From the NCBI GenBank assembly GCA_051955985.1, contig JBQCGD010000095.1, positions 24,589-88,588 on the forward strand: a stretch of DNA of 64,000 bases, given 5' to 3'. Shown here piece by piece: positions 8,664 to 17,575 of the stretch. How positions within the stretch are numbered: position 1 is the first letter of the stretch; every line of letters begins with the position of its first letter. Source of the DNA: DATKPA01 sp051955985 (GTDB lineage Bacteria > Planctomycetota > Phycisphaerae > WQYP01). Made by a program: the position numbers and the translations under genes. Under the pieces are notes generated by a model. The model ran no database searches, was not told the DNA's origin, and saw only the letters and a program-made list of their open reading frames with translations.

Positions 8664-8669
8664 CTCATT

Positions 8670-8981
8670 GTGAAGCCCGTTCCACACACCCCCATGTTCT
8701 TCCTGATCTTCGAAGCCACGCCTCGCGTAACGACCACAGAGAGCAAAGCCGTCGGCGGAGCGTTCGTAAGCTGCTGGATCCAACGCCCGACAGAGGCGGA
8801 GGCCCAGGAGGCCGCACGGGTGATGATCTCCGAGATGGGCTGGATAGTTGGCGAAGCGGATAAGATCCGCCGCGTGGATGATTCGCACTACGAGGCGGGC
8901 AATCCGGCCCGCCAATACTTCGACCAGGCGAAGACCGACGGCGAAGTGCTGGTGTTTCACAAATATCCGGATCGCGAGTAA
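8670..8981 (+). CDS. Conserved hypothetical protein
   Basis: The 103-aa product starts at GTG 8670; an alternative is the ATG at 8694 (MFFLIFEATPRV). Neither has a clear Shine-Dalgarno sequence. The sequence is a compact alpha/beta-looking protein (FVSCWIQRPTEAEAQEAARVMISEMGWIV ... FHKYPDRE, broken by polar loops) with no membrane segment. I do not recognise the family. It ends 21 bp before the next gene and probably shares a transcript with it. Confidence 0.6.
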   Translation: MKPVPHTPMFFLIFEATPRVTTTESKAVGGAFVSCWIQRPTEAEAQEAARVMISEMGWIVGEADKIRRVDDSHYEAGNPARQYFDQAKTDGEVLVFHKYPDRE

Positions 8982-9002
8982 CACCTGAAACCGGAGAAGG
9001 CC

Positions 9003-9446
9003 GTGGATAGTGACGAAACCCCCACCCTGGAAGATCCCGGTGAGGCCGCGTGGGTGCAGGCTCAACGCTCTATGCTCATCTCTTATCTCGCGACGCAGAA
9101 TGTTGATCACGCTGGCGTCTCTCTCGAGCCACGCTGGTTCGTATCACCTTACATCGCAATTTGGGCTGTTAGATCAAAAGTGGACCCAGACCGCATCGGC
9201 TGGTGGGCCATTTCCGGCGATGTGCCTACCGACCATGTCGCCTGCACTACCGAACGCGACGATGCGGATGTTCTCCTCACGTTCGCTCGGCGATGGAAAA
9301 CTGCCACTGCCGAAATGGCTCAGGGCAATTTCCCTGTTGGTTATAAAATCGGTTTACCCGGTCAGGAACAAACGCTCGCGCCGCTGTTGCTAAAACGCGC
9401 AGAAACATTGGAACACTTCGCGCAAGAACTGAAGGCCGACTTGTAG
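9003..9446 (+). CDS. DUF4826-like protein
   Basis: The 147-aa soluble protein starts at GTG 9003 with GGAGAAGG at 8992-9000. The pattern W-x-AQR ... LEPRWFVSPYIAIWAVRS ... GWWAISGDVPTDHVACTT resembles DUF4826-type proteins, which have no known function. It follows the 8670 gene by 21 bp and precedes a small membrane protein. The family assignment rests on remembered motif spacing only. Confidence 0.6.
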   Translation: MDSDETPTLEDPGEAAWVQAQRSMLISYLATQNVDHAGVSLEPRWFVSPYIAIWAVRSKVDPDRIGWWAISGDVPTDHVACTTERDDADVLLTFARRWKTATAEMAQGNFPVGYKIGLPGQEQTLAPLLLKRAETLEHFAQELKADL

Positions 9447-9544
9447 CGAACTACTGTGGCTGGCCCTTCCCCTCCAGAATTATCTCGCCACCCCGCGTCC
9501 CTCCCCCGTATCATTCACCCGAACTGATCATGAAGGAGAAGCCC

Positions 9545-9901
9545 ATGATCGAACTCTTCGGCATCTATCTCTTCTGCAAACGCCTCGGCCAGCGCCTCCG
9601 CCGCCGCGGCTTCTCCCCCATCCGATGGCAGTTGATGCTGATCTTCTTCTGGTTCCTCGGCGAGTTCGTCGGCTCCATCATCGGAGCACTCTTCGCGATT
9701 GCTGGAGGAAACCGGGAATCCTACATGGGCGCCGCCTACCTCGGCGCACTGCTCGGCGCCCTCGCCGGAGCCGGCATGGCGTACCAGATCGCCGATCGCA
9801 TCACCAAGGCCAAACTCGCCACCATGGCCAACCCCGCCTTCCCCGTCGAAGTGGCTCCTGCCTCTCCCATGTCAGAAGTGCCCACCGCAAACAGCCCGTG
9901 A
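9545..9901 (+). CDS. Small membrane protein of unknown function
   Basis: The 118-aa product has two hydrophobic segments (QLMLIFFWFLGEFVGSIIGALF and YLGALLGALAGAGMAYQI), the second glycine-rich, and a polar C-terminal tail. The start at 9545 is preferred over the ATG at 9530 because AAGGAG at 9533-9538 is correctly spaced for it. Its TGA is one base from the stop codon of the convergent glycosyltransferase gene. The function is unknown. Confidence 0.65.
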   Translation: MIELFGIYLFCKRLGQRLRRRGFSPIRWQLMLIFFWFLGEFVGSIIGALFAIAGGNRESYMGAAYLGALLGALAGAGMAYQIADRITKAKLATMANPAFPVEVAPASPMSEVPTANSP

Positions 9902-9902
9902 A

Positions 9903-11042
9903 TTACGCCCCGCCCCGCACGCTCCCCAGCACCTCCAGATTCTTCCGCGCCGCCTCCCCCGCACTCGCATCATCCTTCACCCGCAGAAAGCACCCCTCCG
10001 CCTTCTCCACCTCTCCCATCCGCAGATAACACGCCCCCAGGTTCAGCACCGCATCCGCCCCCAGTATCCGCGGATCAAAATTGATCATCCGGTCATACGC
10101 CCCCGTCCGCCCCATCTCGATCAACTTCTCCAGACACCCCGCCGCCTCCGCAAACCGCCCATACGCAAAATGCCGATTCGCCCGCATCCACAGCATCGGC
10201 GCACTCGTCGGAAACCACCGCTCCGCCAGCCAGTACGCCTCCTCCTCCCCGATTGGCCCGCCACGAATCCCGTTCTGCCCCCCAAGAATAATGAACTCCA
10301 GCAGCAGCGCCACCGACGGTATCGGCGCCCGCGCCGCATCCCGCCGCGCCCACACCTGCCGGCTCGCCTCGATCAAATCCTCCACGCCGCCCATGTCCCC
10401 CAGCTGAATCCGCGTCCGCCCGCACTCGATCAGGTAATACAACTGCCCCGGCCGCTCGGCCAGTTCCATCTTCAACAACTTCACCGCCCGCTGCAGCTTC
10501 GCGATCTTCAGCGCATGCACAAACCCCGTATGCCGCAGAATCACCCCCGAATGCCCGATCCGCTGCCCCCGCTCCCGCGCCAACTGATCCAACGGCACGC
10601 TCGGATGCTCATGAATCCGCCCCACAAACCGCACCCCCTCCACGCGCCGTGCCAACCGCAACGAACTCATCTCCGTCCACACCCCCGGCCGCGCCGCGTC
10701 CGCCAGGTTCTGCAATGTCACCAGATACGCAAACATCCCCTCGTCCCGCATCGCCGTGCGCAACCGCTCCACCGATCCCGCCAGCAACTCCTCATCCGCA
10801 TCCATTCCCATCACCCACTCCCCCCGCGCCCGCTCCAGCACAAAATTCCGCGCTGCCGAAAAATCATCCTTCCACGCAAAATCCAACACCGTCGCCCCAT
10901 GCGCCCGCGCTACCTCCCGCGTCTGATCCGTCGACCCCGTGTCCGCCACCAGGATCTCCTCCGCCACCCCCTTCACCGAATCCACCGCCCGCCCGATCAC
11001 CCCCGCCTCATCCCGCGCGATCATCATCACCGTCAACGCCAT
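9903..11042 (-). CDS. Glycosyltransferase family 2 protein with C-terminal TPR-like repeats
   Basis: The 379-aa product begins MALTVMMIARDEAGVIGRAV with an SxxDQT-type motif (DTGSTDQTREVA) and a DxD-like MGMDADEELL, typical of GT-A fold family 2 enzymes of the SunS/TPR type. From about residue 180 helical repeats follow, including NLGACYLRMGEVEKAEGCFLR. It is a probable cytoplasmic enzyme adding sugar to a peptide, lipid or polysaccharide acceptor; the acceptor is not known. GGGAG precedes the ATG. It ends one base from the convergent membrane protein gene. Confidence 0.85.
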   Translation of the reverse strand: MALTVMMIARDEAGVIGRAVDSVKGVAEEILVADTGSTDQTREVARAHGATVLDFAWKDDFSAARNFVLERARGEWVMGMDADEELLAGSVERLRTAMRDEGMFAYLVTLQNLADAARPGVWTEMSSLRLARRVEGVRFVGRIHEHPSVPLDQLARERGQRIGHSGVILRHTGFVHALKIAKLQRAVKLLKMELAERPGQLYYLIECGRTRIQLGDMGGVEDLIEASRQVWARRDAARAPIPSVALLLEFIILGGQNGIRGGPIGEEEAYWLAERWFPTSAPMLWMRANRHFAYGRFAEAAGCLEKLIEMGRTGAYDRMINFDPRILGADAVLNLGACYLRMGEVEKAEGCFLRVKDDASAGEAARKNLEVLGSVRGGA

Positions 11043-11116
11043 CCCGCATCTCCCAACAAAAAAGGAGGAAGCGTCTCAACGCTCCCTCCTCTACTATCGA
11101 CCAATTCCAAGCCGTC

Positions 11117-11153
11117 TTCGTGGCACTTCGTCTCTTCGTGCCATCGTGTTTCC
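11117..11153. repeat. 'CTTCGTG' dispersed word repeat
   Basis: CTTCGTGGCACTTCGTCTC and TTCGTGCCATCGTGTTT lie between the glycosyltransferase start and the PEP-CTERM gene end. Longer relatives occur at 25092-25130, 28919-28965 and 30359-30405. Confidence 0.45.
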
Positions 11154-11158
11154 TTCCG

Positions 11159-11923
11159 TCAAACCCGCCGACGCCGCCCCAGCGCCCACGCCACCACCGG
11201 CGCCCCAAACAGTACCGCACTCGCCGGCTCCGGTGTCGGCGTCGGCAACGCAAAAGACCCCTGCACCGGCGTCGAATACGACCCCGTCGGATCCTCCACC
11301 GAAATCGCCGTCGACGTCGTCTCGTCCGTGAACGTGTACAGCCCGAACGGATTGAACGATGACCCCGTATACCCCTCCCCGAACACATACCCCGTCGGCA
11401 GCGTCGTCCCGCTCGGCTTCGCCACCAGCGCCCCAATCTCCGCATCCGAATCGCTCTCCAGCGCATTCACCACGGTGTCATAGGTGCTCGATCCAAATAG
11501 CATTGCCCAGTTCGGATTGCTCCCCAGCGAATTGCTCACCACGATCTGCTGATTCCCGTTCAACCCCACCAGCACCAGCGAATGCACCACGCCCGCCGTG
11601 CTCTGGCCGTCCTGCAGCGGCACCGCCGGTGCATCCGCAAGATTCAGGTCAAACGTCCCCGCCGTGCTCGCCGTCAGACCCGTCACCCCCACCGATCCCA
11701 CTTCATAATTCGCATACCCCACCGGCATCGCGATCGGCGTCGTGTTGTCCGTCTGCACCACCGATACATTCGATGTGTACAACGCATGCGCGTGGGTCAG
11801 ATCCACCGGCGACGTCACCGTCGCCCCTGTGTAAATAATATCCGCCTTCGCCTGCTGCCCCTGCCACATCGTCGCCACCCCGATCGCCCCCAGACACGCC
11901 GCCTTCAATCCAGTGTTCGCCAT
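11159..11923 (-). CDS. PEP-CTERM sorting-domain protein
   Basis: The 254-aa secreted protein has an N-terminal signal (MANTGLKAACLGAIGVATMWQ then AKA-D) and a C-terminal PEP-CTERM tripartite tail: TPEPASAV, a hydrophobic helix (VLFGAPVVAWALG) and RRRRV. Exosortase-type systems recognise this tail and move the protein to the surface. The body is Thr/Ser/Val-rich beta-type sequence with no catalytic motif recognised. AAGGAG precedes the ATG. A promoter lies at 12023-12050. No exosortase gene is in the window. Confidence 0.8.
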   Translation of the reverse strand: MANTGLKAACLGAIGVATMWQGQQAKADIIYTGATVTSPVDLTHAHALYTSNVSVVQTDNTTPIAMPVGYANYEVGSVGVTGLTASTAGTFDLNLADAPAVPLQDGQSTAGVVHSLVLVGLNGNQQIVVSNSLGSNPNWAMLFGSSTYDTVVNALESDSDAEIGALVAKPSGTTLPTGYVFGEGYTGSSFNPFGLYTFTDETTSTAISVEDPTGSYSTPVQGSFALPTPTPEPASAVLFGAPVVAWALGRRRRV

Positions 11924-12022
11924 GGAAACAAACGCTCCTTCAGCCCGCCGCGCGCCGACCAACAACAAGCCGTCGAGCCCGGCAGCTCCATCCTGCAGAA
12001 ATCCTGTCGAGTTGGTCGCCGA

Positions 12023-12050
12023 ACTATACCTCAGTCGGCATTCGACGCAA
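12023..12050 (-). promoter_or_regulatory. Promoter of the PEP-CTERM gene
   Basis: On the minus strand TTGCGT (12045-12050) and TATAGT (12023-12028) are separated by 16 bp, upstream of the 11923 start. Confidence 0.5.
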
Positions 12051-12182
12051 GAAAAATTCGTCTGTAACTCCTTTCCGGACCTTGATTAGCAGTTATCTTC
12101 CCTGTCGTTTTGTCCGCCTCCGCCCCATTCCCTTTTTGCGATGAACCCGCCCCCTCTCCATTCACGTTTGCAACCCCTCATC

Positions 12183-12211
12183 TTGACATACCCCCCGCTT
12201 TTTCTTACCTT
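12183..12211 (+). promoter_or_regulatory. Promoter of rpmF-plsX
   Basis: A perfect -35 TTGACA (12183-12188) is followed after 17 bp by TACCTT (12206-12211). The -10 is weak, but position and orientation fit the rpmF-plsX transcript. Confidence 0.5.
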
Positions 12212-12290
12212 ACGTGGCTTACTTTCGACCGGCGGGCCGTTGGGCTCTGACTCGTATTCCGCCAGTCCCAACCACTGAACAGGGTGCTGC

Positions 12291-12476
12291 ATGCTTCCGT
12301 TTCACAAAACCTCCAAGTCCCGCAAGGGTACCCGCCGCGCTCACCACGCTGTCAAAGGCGCTCACGTCGTCCGCTGCCCCAAGTGCAGCCAGTCCAAGCA
12401 GCCGCACCGCATGTGCGCCAACTGCGGCTACGTGAACAAGGGCCTCTCCCTCGTCGTCGGCGAAGGCCAGGAATAA
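12291..12476 (+). CDS. rpmF: 50S ribosomal protein L32
   Basis: The 61-aa product has the L32 opening FHKTSKSRKGTRRAHHAVKG and a four-cysteine zinc knuckle, CPKC...CANC, of the zinc-binding L32 form. L32 is a late-assembling protein of the large subunit near the peptidyl-transferase region. AGGGTG lies 4 nt before the ATG. It is followed after 36 bp by plsX, the rpmF-plsX pairing conserved in many bacteria. Confidence 0.96.
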   Translation: MLPFHKTSKSRKGTRRAHHAVKGAHVVRCPKCSQSKQPHRMCANCGYVNKGLSLVVGEGQE

Positions 12477-12512
12477 GCCTCCTCCCTCCTCACTTTGATG
12501 TAGAGAGTGACG

Positions 12513-13511
12513 ATGCGCATTGCGATTGACGCCATGGGCGGGGACCAGGCTCCCAAGCAGATCATTCAAGGCGCGATCGATGCGCTTCCTCTCCTGGAAG
12601 CAGGCGACCAGATCATCCTCGTCGGCAACGAAGAGGTCATCCGCCAGCACGCCGGCGAAGCCATCACGAGCGCAGGCGAAAAGATCCGCATCGAGCACGC
12701 CTCCCAAGTCATCACCATGGAAGATTCCCCCGTCGATGCCATCCGCGGCAAGCGCGATTCCTCCATCGTCCGCATGGTCAAACTCGGCAAGGAAGGCAAC
12801 GCCGACGCCCTCATCTCCGCCGGCAACACCGGCGCCCTCGTCGCCGCCGGCGTCCTCATGCTCAAGCCCCTCAAAGGCGCCGACCGCCCCGGCATCGCCG
12901 TCCTCCTCCCCTCCGTCAAAGGCGCCGTGATGCTGTGCGATGCCGGCGCCAACACCACCCCCAAGCCCGCTCACCTCTATCAATACGCCGTCATGGCCTC
13001 CCTCTACCTCAAGGCCGTCAAAGGCATCGAAAATCCCTCCGTCGGCATTCTCAACGTCGGCACCGAAGAAGAAAAAGGCACCCCCCTCGTCAAGGAAGCC
13101 CGCGAACTCATCGTCGCCGACAAAAACATCAACTTCGTCGGCTACGTCGAAGGCCGCGAAATCCCCAAGCACCCCTGCGACGTCCTCATCACCGACGGCT
13201 TCACCGGCAACGTCACCCTCAAAGTCATCGAAGGCTGGTCCTCCGGCCTCTTCCACACCCTCCAGCAGGAAATCTCCAGCGAATCCCCCGAACTGATCGC
13301 CAAGCTCAAACCCCTCCTCGGCCGCGTCATGAAACGCTACGACCACGAAGAATACGGCGGCGCCCTCCTCGTCGGCGTCCAGGGCCTCTTCTTCAAAGTC
13401 CACGGCTCCGCCGGCGCCCGCGCCATCAAGAACGCCGTCGCCGCCGCCAAGGCCGCCGGCAAGCTCGATCTCAATGCCCAGATCGAAGCCCGTCTCGCTC
13501 CCCACGCTTGA
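12513..13511 (+). CDS. plsX: Phosphate acyltransferase PlsX
   Basis: The 332-aa product converts acyl-ACP to acyl-phosphate for phospholipid synthesis at the inner face of the membrane. Motifs are RIAIDAMGGDQAPK at the N-terminus, SAGNTGALVAAG, LCDAGANTTPKP, NVGTEEEKGTPLVKEA and DGFTGNVTLKV. The start at 12513 (MRIAIDAMGG) fits the family; a GTG two codons upstream is possible. It sits downstream of rpmF in the usual order; fabH does not follow. Confidence 0.95.
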   Translation: MRIAIDAMGGDQAPKQIIQGAIDALPLLEAGDQIILVGNEEVIRQHAGEAITSAGEKIRIEHASQVITMEDSPVDAIRGKRDSSIVRMVKLGKEGNADALISAGNTGALVAAGVLMLKPLKGADRPGIAVLLPSVKGAVMLCDAGANTTPKPAHLYQYAVMASLYLKAVKGIENPSVGILNVGTEEEKGTPLVKEARELIVADKNINFVGYVEGREIPKHPCDVLITDGFTGNVTLKVIEGWSSGLFHTLQQEISSESPELIAKLKPLLGRVMKRYDHEEYGGALLVGVQGLFFKVHGSAGARAIKNAVAAAKAAGKLDLNAQIEARLAPHA

Positions 13512-13632
13512 CCCACCCGCGCGAACCGCCATATAACTGAACATCCTACGCAGTAGGGGATTTCTCCAAAATCCGTGACGCTGTCGCGCGATAGCGCCTT
13601 CCGATTTTCCATCTTTCATGAAGGGGCCTGCC

Positions 13633-14280
13633 ATGCCCGCCACGCTTCCGCCTTTGCCTTACGCTTTCGACGCTCTCGAACCGGTGATCGACGCCACCAC
13701 CATGCAGATCCACCACGGCAAACACCACCAGGCCTACGTCACCAACTTCAACAACGCCGTCGCCGGAAAGCCCGACCTCGAATCCAAGTCCGCCGAAGAC
13801 ATCATCAAAAACCTCTCCTCCGTCCCCGAAGACATCCGCGCTGCCGTCCGCAACAACGGCGGCGGCCACGTCAACCACTCCCTCTTCTGGACCCTCCTCG
13901 CCCCCAAGGGCAAGGGCGGCGGCGGCGAACCCACCGGCCCCCTCGCCGACGCCATCAAGGCCTCCTTCGGCTCCTTCGCCGATTTCAAAACCAAGTTCCA
14001 GGATGCCGGCGCCAAACGCTTCGGCTCCGGCTGGGCCTGGCTCATCGTCAAAGACGGCAAACTCGCCATCACCTCCACCGCCAACCAGGACAACCCCATC
14101 ATGCCGGACGCCGTCCTCGCCCCCACCAATGCCGCCTCCGGCAAGCCGATCCTCGGCGTCGATGTGTGGGAACACGCCTACTACCTCAAGTACCAGAACA
14201 AGCGCCCCGATTACCTCACCGCCATCTGGGACGTCATCAACTGGCCGCGCGTGGCGGAACTCTACAGCGCCGCGAAGTAA
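13633..14280 (+). CDS. sodA: Superoxide dismutase (Fe/Mn type)
   Basis: The 215-aa product disproportionates superoxide. The opening is LPPLPYAFDALEPVID, and metal ligands lie in MQIHHGKHHQAYV, GGGHVNHSLFW and DVWEHAYYLKYQNKRPDY (Asp and His). The ATG at 13633 is chosen because AAGGGG (13621-13626) is correctly spaced; an ATG at 13618 overlaps that site. No signal peptide is present, so it should be cytoplasmic. A strong terminator follows. Which metal it uses cannot be read safely here; the symbol is the generic Mn/Fe one. Confidence 0.95.
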   Translation: MPATLPPLPYAFDALEPVIDATTMQIHHGKHHQAYVTNFNNAVAGKPDLESKSAEDIIKNLSSVPEDIRAAVRNNGGGHVNHSLFWTLLAPKGKGGGGEPTGPLADAIKASFGSFADFKTKFQDAGAKRFGSGWAWLIVKDGKLAITSTANQDNPIMPDAVLAPTNAASGKPILGVDVWEHAYYLKYQNKRPDYLTAIWDVINWPRVAELYSAAK

Positions 14281-14308
14281 TTCCCCCTCCTCCATGCAAA
14301 CAGAAAAG

Positions 14309-14345
14309 ACGGGCTGACATCGGCGTCAGCCCGTTTCTTTTTTTG
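14309..14345 (+). terminator. Rho-independent terminator after sod
   Basis: A perfect 10-bp stem ACGGGCTGAC/GTCAGCCCGT with loop ATCGGC is followed by TTCTTTTTTT. Confidence 0.92.
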
Positions 14346-14419
14346 CCCCCCGCAACAGGGCATGCCCCTTGCACCCCATCCTCCCTGCACGACTTTCAAA
14401 CACCGCCAAGGAGGATCTC

Positions 14420-15133
14420 ATGGCCACCGACAACCTCAACGACCTCGTCGTTACCCACCTGCAGGACGCCTACGCAATGGAGCAGAACGTCCTCAAAATG
14501 CTCGACAACATGATCTCCACCACCGATGACCTCCAGATGAAACAAACCCTCGAACATCACCGCGCCCAGACCGTCGAGCACGGCAACCGCGTCGAGCAGC
14601 GCTTGCGCGACATGAACCAAAGCACCTCCATGACCAAAAACGCCGGCGCGATGATGACCGCCTGGATGAAAATGATCCCCGACATGATGCGTGACGAAAA
14701 AGCCACCAAGAACCTGCGCGACGGCTACGTCACCGAGCATCTCGAAATCGCCGGCTACCAGCTCCTCGAACGCATCGCCGATCGCGCCGGCGATTCCCAG
14801 ACCGCCGACGTCGCCCGCCGCAACCGCCAGGATGAAGAATCCATGGCCAACCGCCTCGCCAGCTTCTGGGGCCGCGCCGTCGATCTCGATCTCGCCAAGA
14901 TGGGTATTGAACAGGATGCCTCCGGCACTCCCACCGGCGCCTACGGCCGCCGCGCCGACGCCGCCGAACACGGCAGCACCTGGACCGGCTCCTCCACCGA
15001 CGCCGACATGGGCATGGGCTTCCACAGTGACCGCGCCGCCACCAACACCGGCTACGACCAGGTCCAGGGCAACGTCCCCACCGAAGCCAACGTCGACCTT
15101 CGCACCAAGACCCCCAACACCCGCAACCCGTAA
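14420..15133 (+). CDS. YciE/YciF-like ferritin-fold protein (DUF892)
   Basis: The 237-aa product has four helices with LVVTHLQDAYAMEQNVLKML, TLEHHRAQTVEHGNRVEQRL, VTEHLEIAGYQLLERIA and DEESMANRLA. The Glu/His-x-x-His-like placements match the DUF892 ferritin-like family, induced by stress in other bacteria. A flexible Gly/Thr/Asp-rich C-terminal tail of about 55 residues follows the fold. AAGGAGG at 14408-14414 fixes the start. It lies between superoxide dismutase and a small charged protein, a plausible stress cluster. Confidence 0.8.
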   Translation: MATDNLNDLVVTHLQDAYAMEQNVLKMLDNMISTTDDLQMKQTLEHHRAQTVEHGNRVEQRLRDMNQSTSMTKNAGAMMTAWMKMIPDMMRDEKATKNLRDGYVTEHLEIAGYQLLERIADRAGDSQTADVARRNRQDEESMANRLASFWGRAVDLDLAKMGIEQDASGTPTGAYGRRADAAEHGSTWTGSSTDADMGMGFHSDRAATNTGYDQVQGNVPTEANVDLRTKTPNTRNP

Positions 15134-15243
15134 CGATCTGCGTTCAACGTTTCCGGAGGCCCGGATGGGCCGTCATAGGAGTAGCTCCGCCTGTGAGGGC
15201 CGAGTAAAGCTCATCGTGCACCACACACGAGAGGAGACGAACC

Positions 15244-15432
15244 ATGAAATCACAAAAACACAAGGAATCCATTAAATCCGAAGACCGCCCGGACGAATCC
15301 CTCGCCCGCCGCGCTCCCGACGACCCCAGCCGCGCGCCCGAAGAAGAAGGCTCCGCCACTCAAACCAGCAACAAGCAGCAGCTCCTCAACGAGCACCGCA
15401 CCGACGAATCCGGCGCTCCCGACGACGATTGA
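15244..15432 (+). CDS. Small highly charged hydrophilic protein
   Basis: The 62-aa product is almost entirely polar (rich in Asp, Glu, Arg, Ser, Lys), has no hydrophobic core, and is probably disordered. GAGGAG precedes the ATG by about 8 nt, which supports real translation. It follows the DUF892 gene by 110 bp, so a stress-related role is possible but is only inference. Its TGA abuts the stop codon of the convergent SGNH gene; the two stops together read TGATCA. Confidence 0.6.
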   Translation: MKSQKHKESIKSEDRPDESLARRAPDDPSRAPEEEGSATQTSNKQQLLNEHRTDESGAPDDD

Positions 15433-16152
15433 TCACCGCCGCGCCGCGGCCGCCTCCGCCGGGACCGTCCCCTTGTACGGCTTCCCCGTCAGCGCCCGAT
15501 ACACCGCGCTCGCCATATACCCCGCGCCCTTCGCATTCGGATGCACCGTGTCCGGAAAATCATCCGTGTGCTGCTCCAGCGCGCTGTGCACGTCGATCAG
15601 CCCGCAATTCGTGTTGCGCGCCACCGCATAGATCATCCCGATCTCCGAATCCACCGGCGCCTCCCGGATCTTGTACTTGTTCTCCCCCGTCACCGGGCAC
15701 GGATACGCCAGCCAGATCCGCGGATGCGACGTCAGCTTCTTGTACTGATGCACCAGTGCCGTGTAATCGTGCGAGAACTCCTCCCGGTGCGACCAGTTCT
15801 GCGGCTTCGAGTCGTTCGTCCCCAGCATGATCACCACCACGTCCGGCTCGAAACTCAGCGACTGCCGATACAGCTCCTGCCGCACATACGGCTTGTCCCC
15901 CGCCGTCAGCAGCGTCGCCCCGCTCACGCCGAAGTTCCGCACCTCGTACTTCGAGCCCAGCATCCGCTGCAGCTGCTCCGGGTACGTGTTCTCGCTCAGC
16001 CCCGCGCCCAGCGTGATCGAATCCCCCACGCACGCCAGCCTGATCCGCCCCGGATACGCCGCCTCATTCACCGGCGAATGACGTTCAGGACCCTGCGTGC
16101 ACGAAGCGAGCCCCGCAACCAGAAGCAACGCGGAGAAAAAGCGATGACGCAT
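15433..16152 (-). CDS. SGNH/GDSL hydrolase lipoprotein
   Basis: The 239-aa product has a lipoprotein signal (LLLVAGLASC, lipidated Cys near residue 18). It carries all SGNH blocks: block I VGDSITLGAG with the nucleophile Ser, block II Gly in NFGVSGAT, block III GTND, and block V DTVHPN with the Asp and His of the triad. It is a probable extracytoplasmic esterase removing acyl groups from a sugar or polysaccharide; the substrate is not known. GAGGAG lies before the ATG. Confidence 0.88.
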   Translation of the reverse strand: MRHRFFSALLLVAGLASCTQGPERHSPVNEAAYPGRIRLACVGDSITLGAGLSENTYPEQLQRMLGSKYEVRNFGVSGATLLTAGDKPYVRQELYRQSLSFEPDVVVIMLGTNDSKPQNWSHREEFSHDYTALVHQYKKLTSHPRIWLAYPCPVTGENKYKIREAPVDSEIGMIYAVARNTNCGLIDVHSALEQHTDDFPDTVHPNAKGAGYMASAVYRALTGKPYKGTVPAEAAAARR

Positions 16153-16169
16153 GCGGAAAAACTCCTCAA

Positions 16170-17432
16170 TCAGTGGGCCAGTTCAACAGTCACATGAGGC
16201 AACGGATATGCCTTGGTGAATTCCTCCACCTCGGCCCGAATCTTCTCCAGCTTCGCCCCATCCCCCGCCGTCTGCACCGCCGCATCAAACCACGCAGCGA
16301 CCTTCTTCATCTCCTCCTCCTTCAACCCGCGCGTCGTCAGCGCCGGCGTCCCCACCCGAATCCCCGACGTCTCCATCGCTTTCCGCGTATCGAACGGCAC
16401 CATGTTCTTGTTCACAATGATCCCCGCCGCCTGCAGCCACCCTTCCACCGCCGCCCCCGTGAGGTTCGCATCCTTCGCGCGAAGGTCGATCAGCATCAGG
16501 TGGTTGTCCGTCCCGCCCGTCACCAGCCGGTACCCGCGCTTCGTGAACTCTTCGGCGAGCGTCTTGGCATTCTTGATGATCTGCGCCGAATACGTCTTAA
16601 ACTCCGGCTTCAACGCCTCCCCGAACGCCGCCGCCTTCGCCGCGATGATGTGCATCAACGGCCCGCCCTGCAGCCCCGGAAACACCGCCGAATCTATCTT
16701 CTTCGCCCAATCCCCCTTGCACATCGTCATCCCCGACCGCGGCCCACGCAGCGTCTTGTGCGTCGTCGTCGTCACAAAATCCGCCACCGGCACCGGCGAC
16801 GAATGCAGCCCCGTCGCCACCAGCCCCGCAATGTGCGCAATGTCCGCCATCAAGAGCGCCCCGACCTCCTGCGCAATCTCCGCAAACTTCCCCCACTCCC
16901 ATTCCCGCGGATAAGCGCTCGCCCCGGTGATGATCAACTTCGGCTTGTGCTCCTGCGCCGCACGCCGCACCTCCGCCATGTCGATGCGCTCCGTCTGCTG
17001 GTTCAGCGTGTAATGCACCGCCTTGAACCACTTCCCCGACACGTTCACCGACTTCCCGTGCGTCAAATGCCCCCCATGATCCAGGTGCAGCCCCATGATC
17101 GTGTCCCCCGGCTGCAGCGCCGCCAGGAACACCGCCTGGTTCGCCTGCGACCCCGAGTGCGGCTGCACATTCACATGCTCGCACTTGAACAATTCCTTCG
17201 CCCGATCCCGCGCCAGATTTTCGACCACATCAACAAACTGGCACCCCCCGTAATACCGCTTCCCCGGATACCCCTCCGCATACTTGTTCGTCAGCGGAGT
17301 CGCCGCCGCCGCCAGCACCATCGGCGACACATGGTTCTCCGACGCAATCAACTCCAGCGTCGTCTCCTGCCGCCGCGTCTCATCCTGAATAGCCTTCCAG
17401 AGGGTGGGATCGTTCTGCTCAATCGGGTTCAT
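16170..17432 (-). CDS. glyA: Serine hydroxymethyltransferase
   Basis: The 420-aa PLP enzyme interconverts serine and glycine with tetrahydrofolate. Motifs are LELIASENHVSP, NKYAEGYPGKRYYGGC, NVQPHSGSQANQAV, and VTTTTHKTLRGPRSG with the PLP lysine in THKTLRGPR. The start MNPIEQNDP at 17432 follows AAGGA; the longer frame is not supported. A TATAAT box lies 63 nt upstream. It sits just upstream of the SGNH lipoprotein gene on the same strand (17 bp apart). Confidence 0.97.
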   Translation of the reverse strand: MNPIEQNDPTLWKAIQDETRRQETTLELIASENHVSPMVLAAAATPLTNKYAEGYPGKRYYGGCQFVDVVENLARDRAKELFKCEHVNVQPHSGSQANQAVFLAALQPGDTIMGLHLDHGGHLTHGKSVNVSGKWFKAVHYTLNQQTERIDMAEVRRAAQEHKPKLIITGASAYPREWEWGKFAEIAQEVGALLMADIAHIAGLVATGLHSSPVPVADFVTTTTHKTLRGPRSGMTMCKGDWAKKIDSAVFPGLQGGPLMHIIAAKAAAFGEALKPEFKTYSAQIIKNAKTLAEEFTKRGYRLVTGGTDNHLMLIDLRAKDANLTGAAVEGWLQAAGIIVNKNMVPFDTRKAMETSGIRVGTPALTTRGLKEEEMKKVAAWFDAAVQTAGDGAKLEKIRAEVEEFTKAYPLPHVTVELAH

Positions 17433-17495
17433 CCGTGGGTCCTTCGAAAAAGAGATACCCGCCAACGCACCAGCTTCAAGGCGGGAGAATCGATC

Positions 17496-17501
17496 ATTAT
17501 A
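17496..17501 (-). promoter_or_regulatory. -10 box of glyA
   Basis: Perfect TATAAT on the minus strand, 63 nt before the glyA start. The -35 is poor. Confidence 0.5.
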
Positions 17502-17575
17502 CGGGCTGAACGCAACTGTTAAAGCAGCACACTCCCCCCGATTTCTGCCACCGCCTCCCTCCCCGCAACCCCGCC

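Larger units (their letters stand above)
11924..12290. other. Divergent intergenic region between PEP-CTERM gene and rpmF
   Basis: This 367-bp gap holds a leftward promoter (12023-12050) and a rightward promoter (12183-12211), then an 80-nt leader before rpmF. No open frame in it has coding character. Confidence 0.5.
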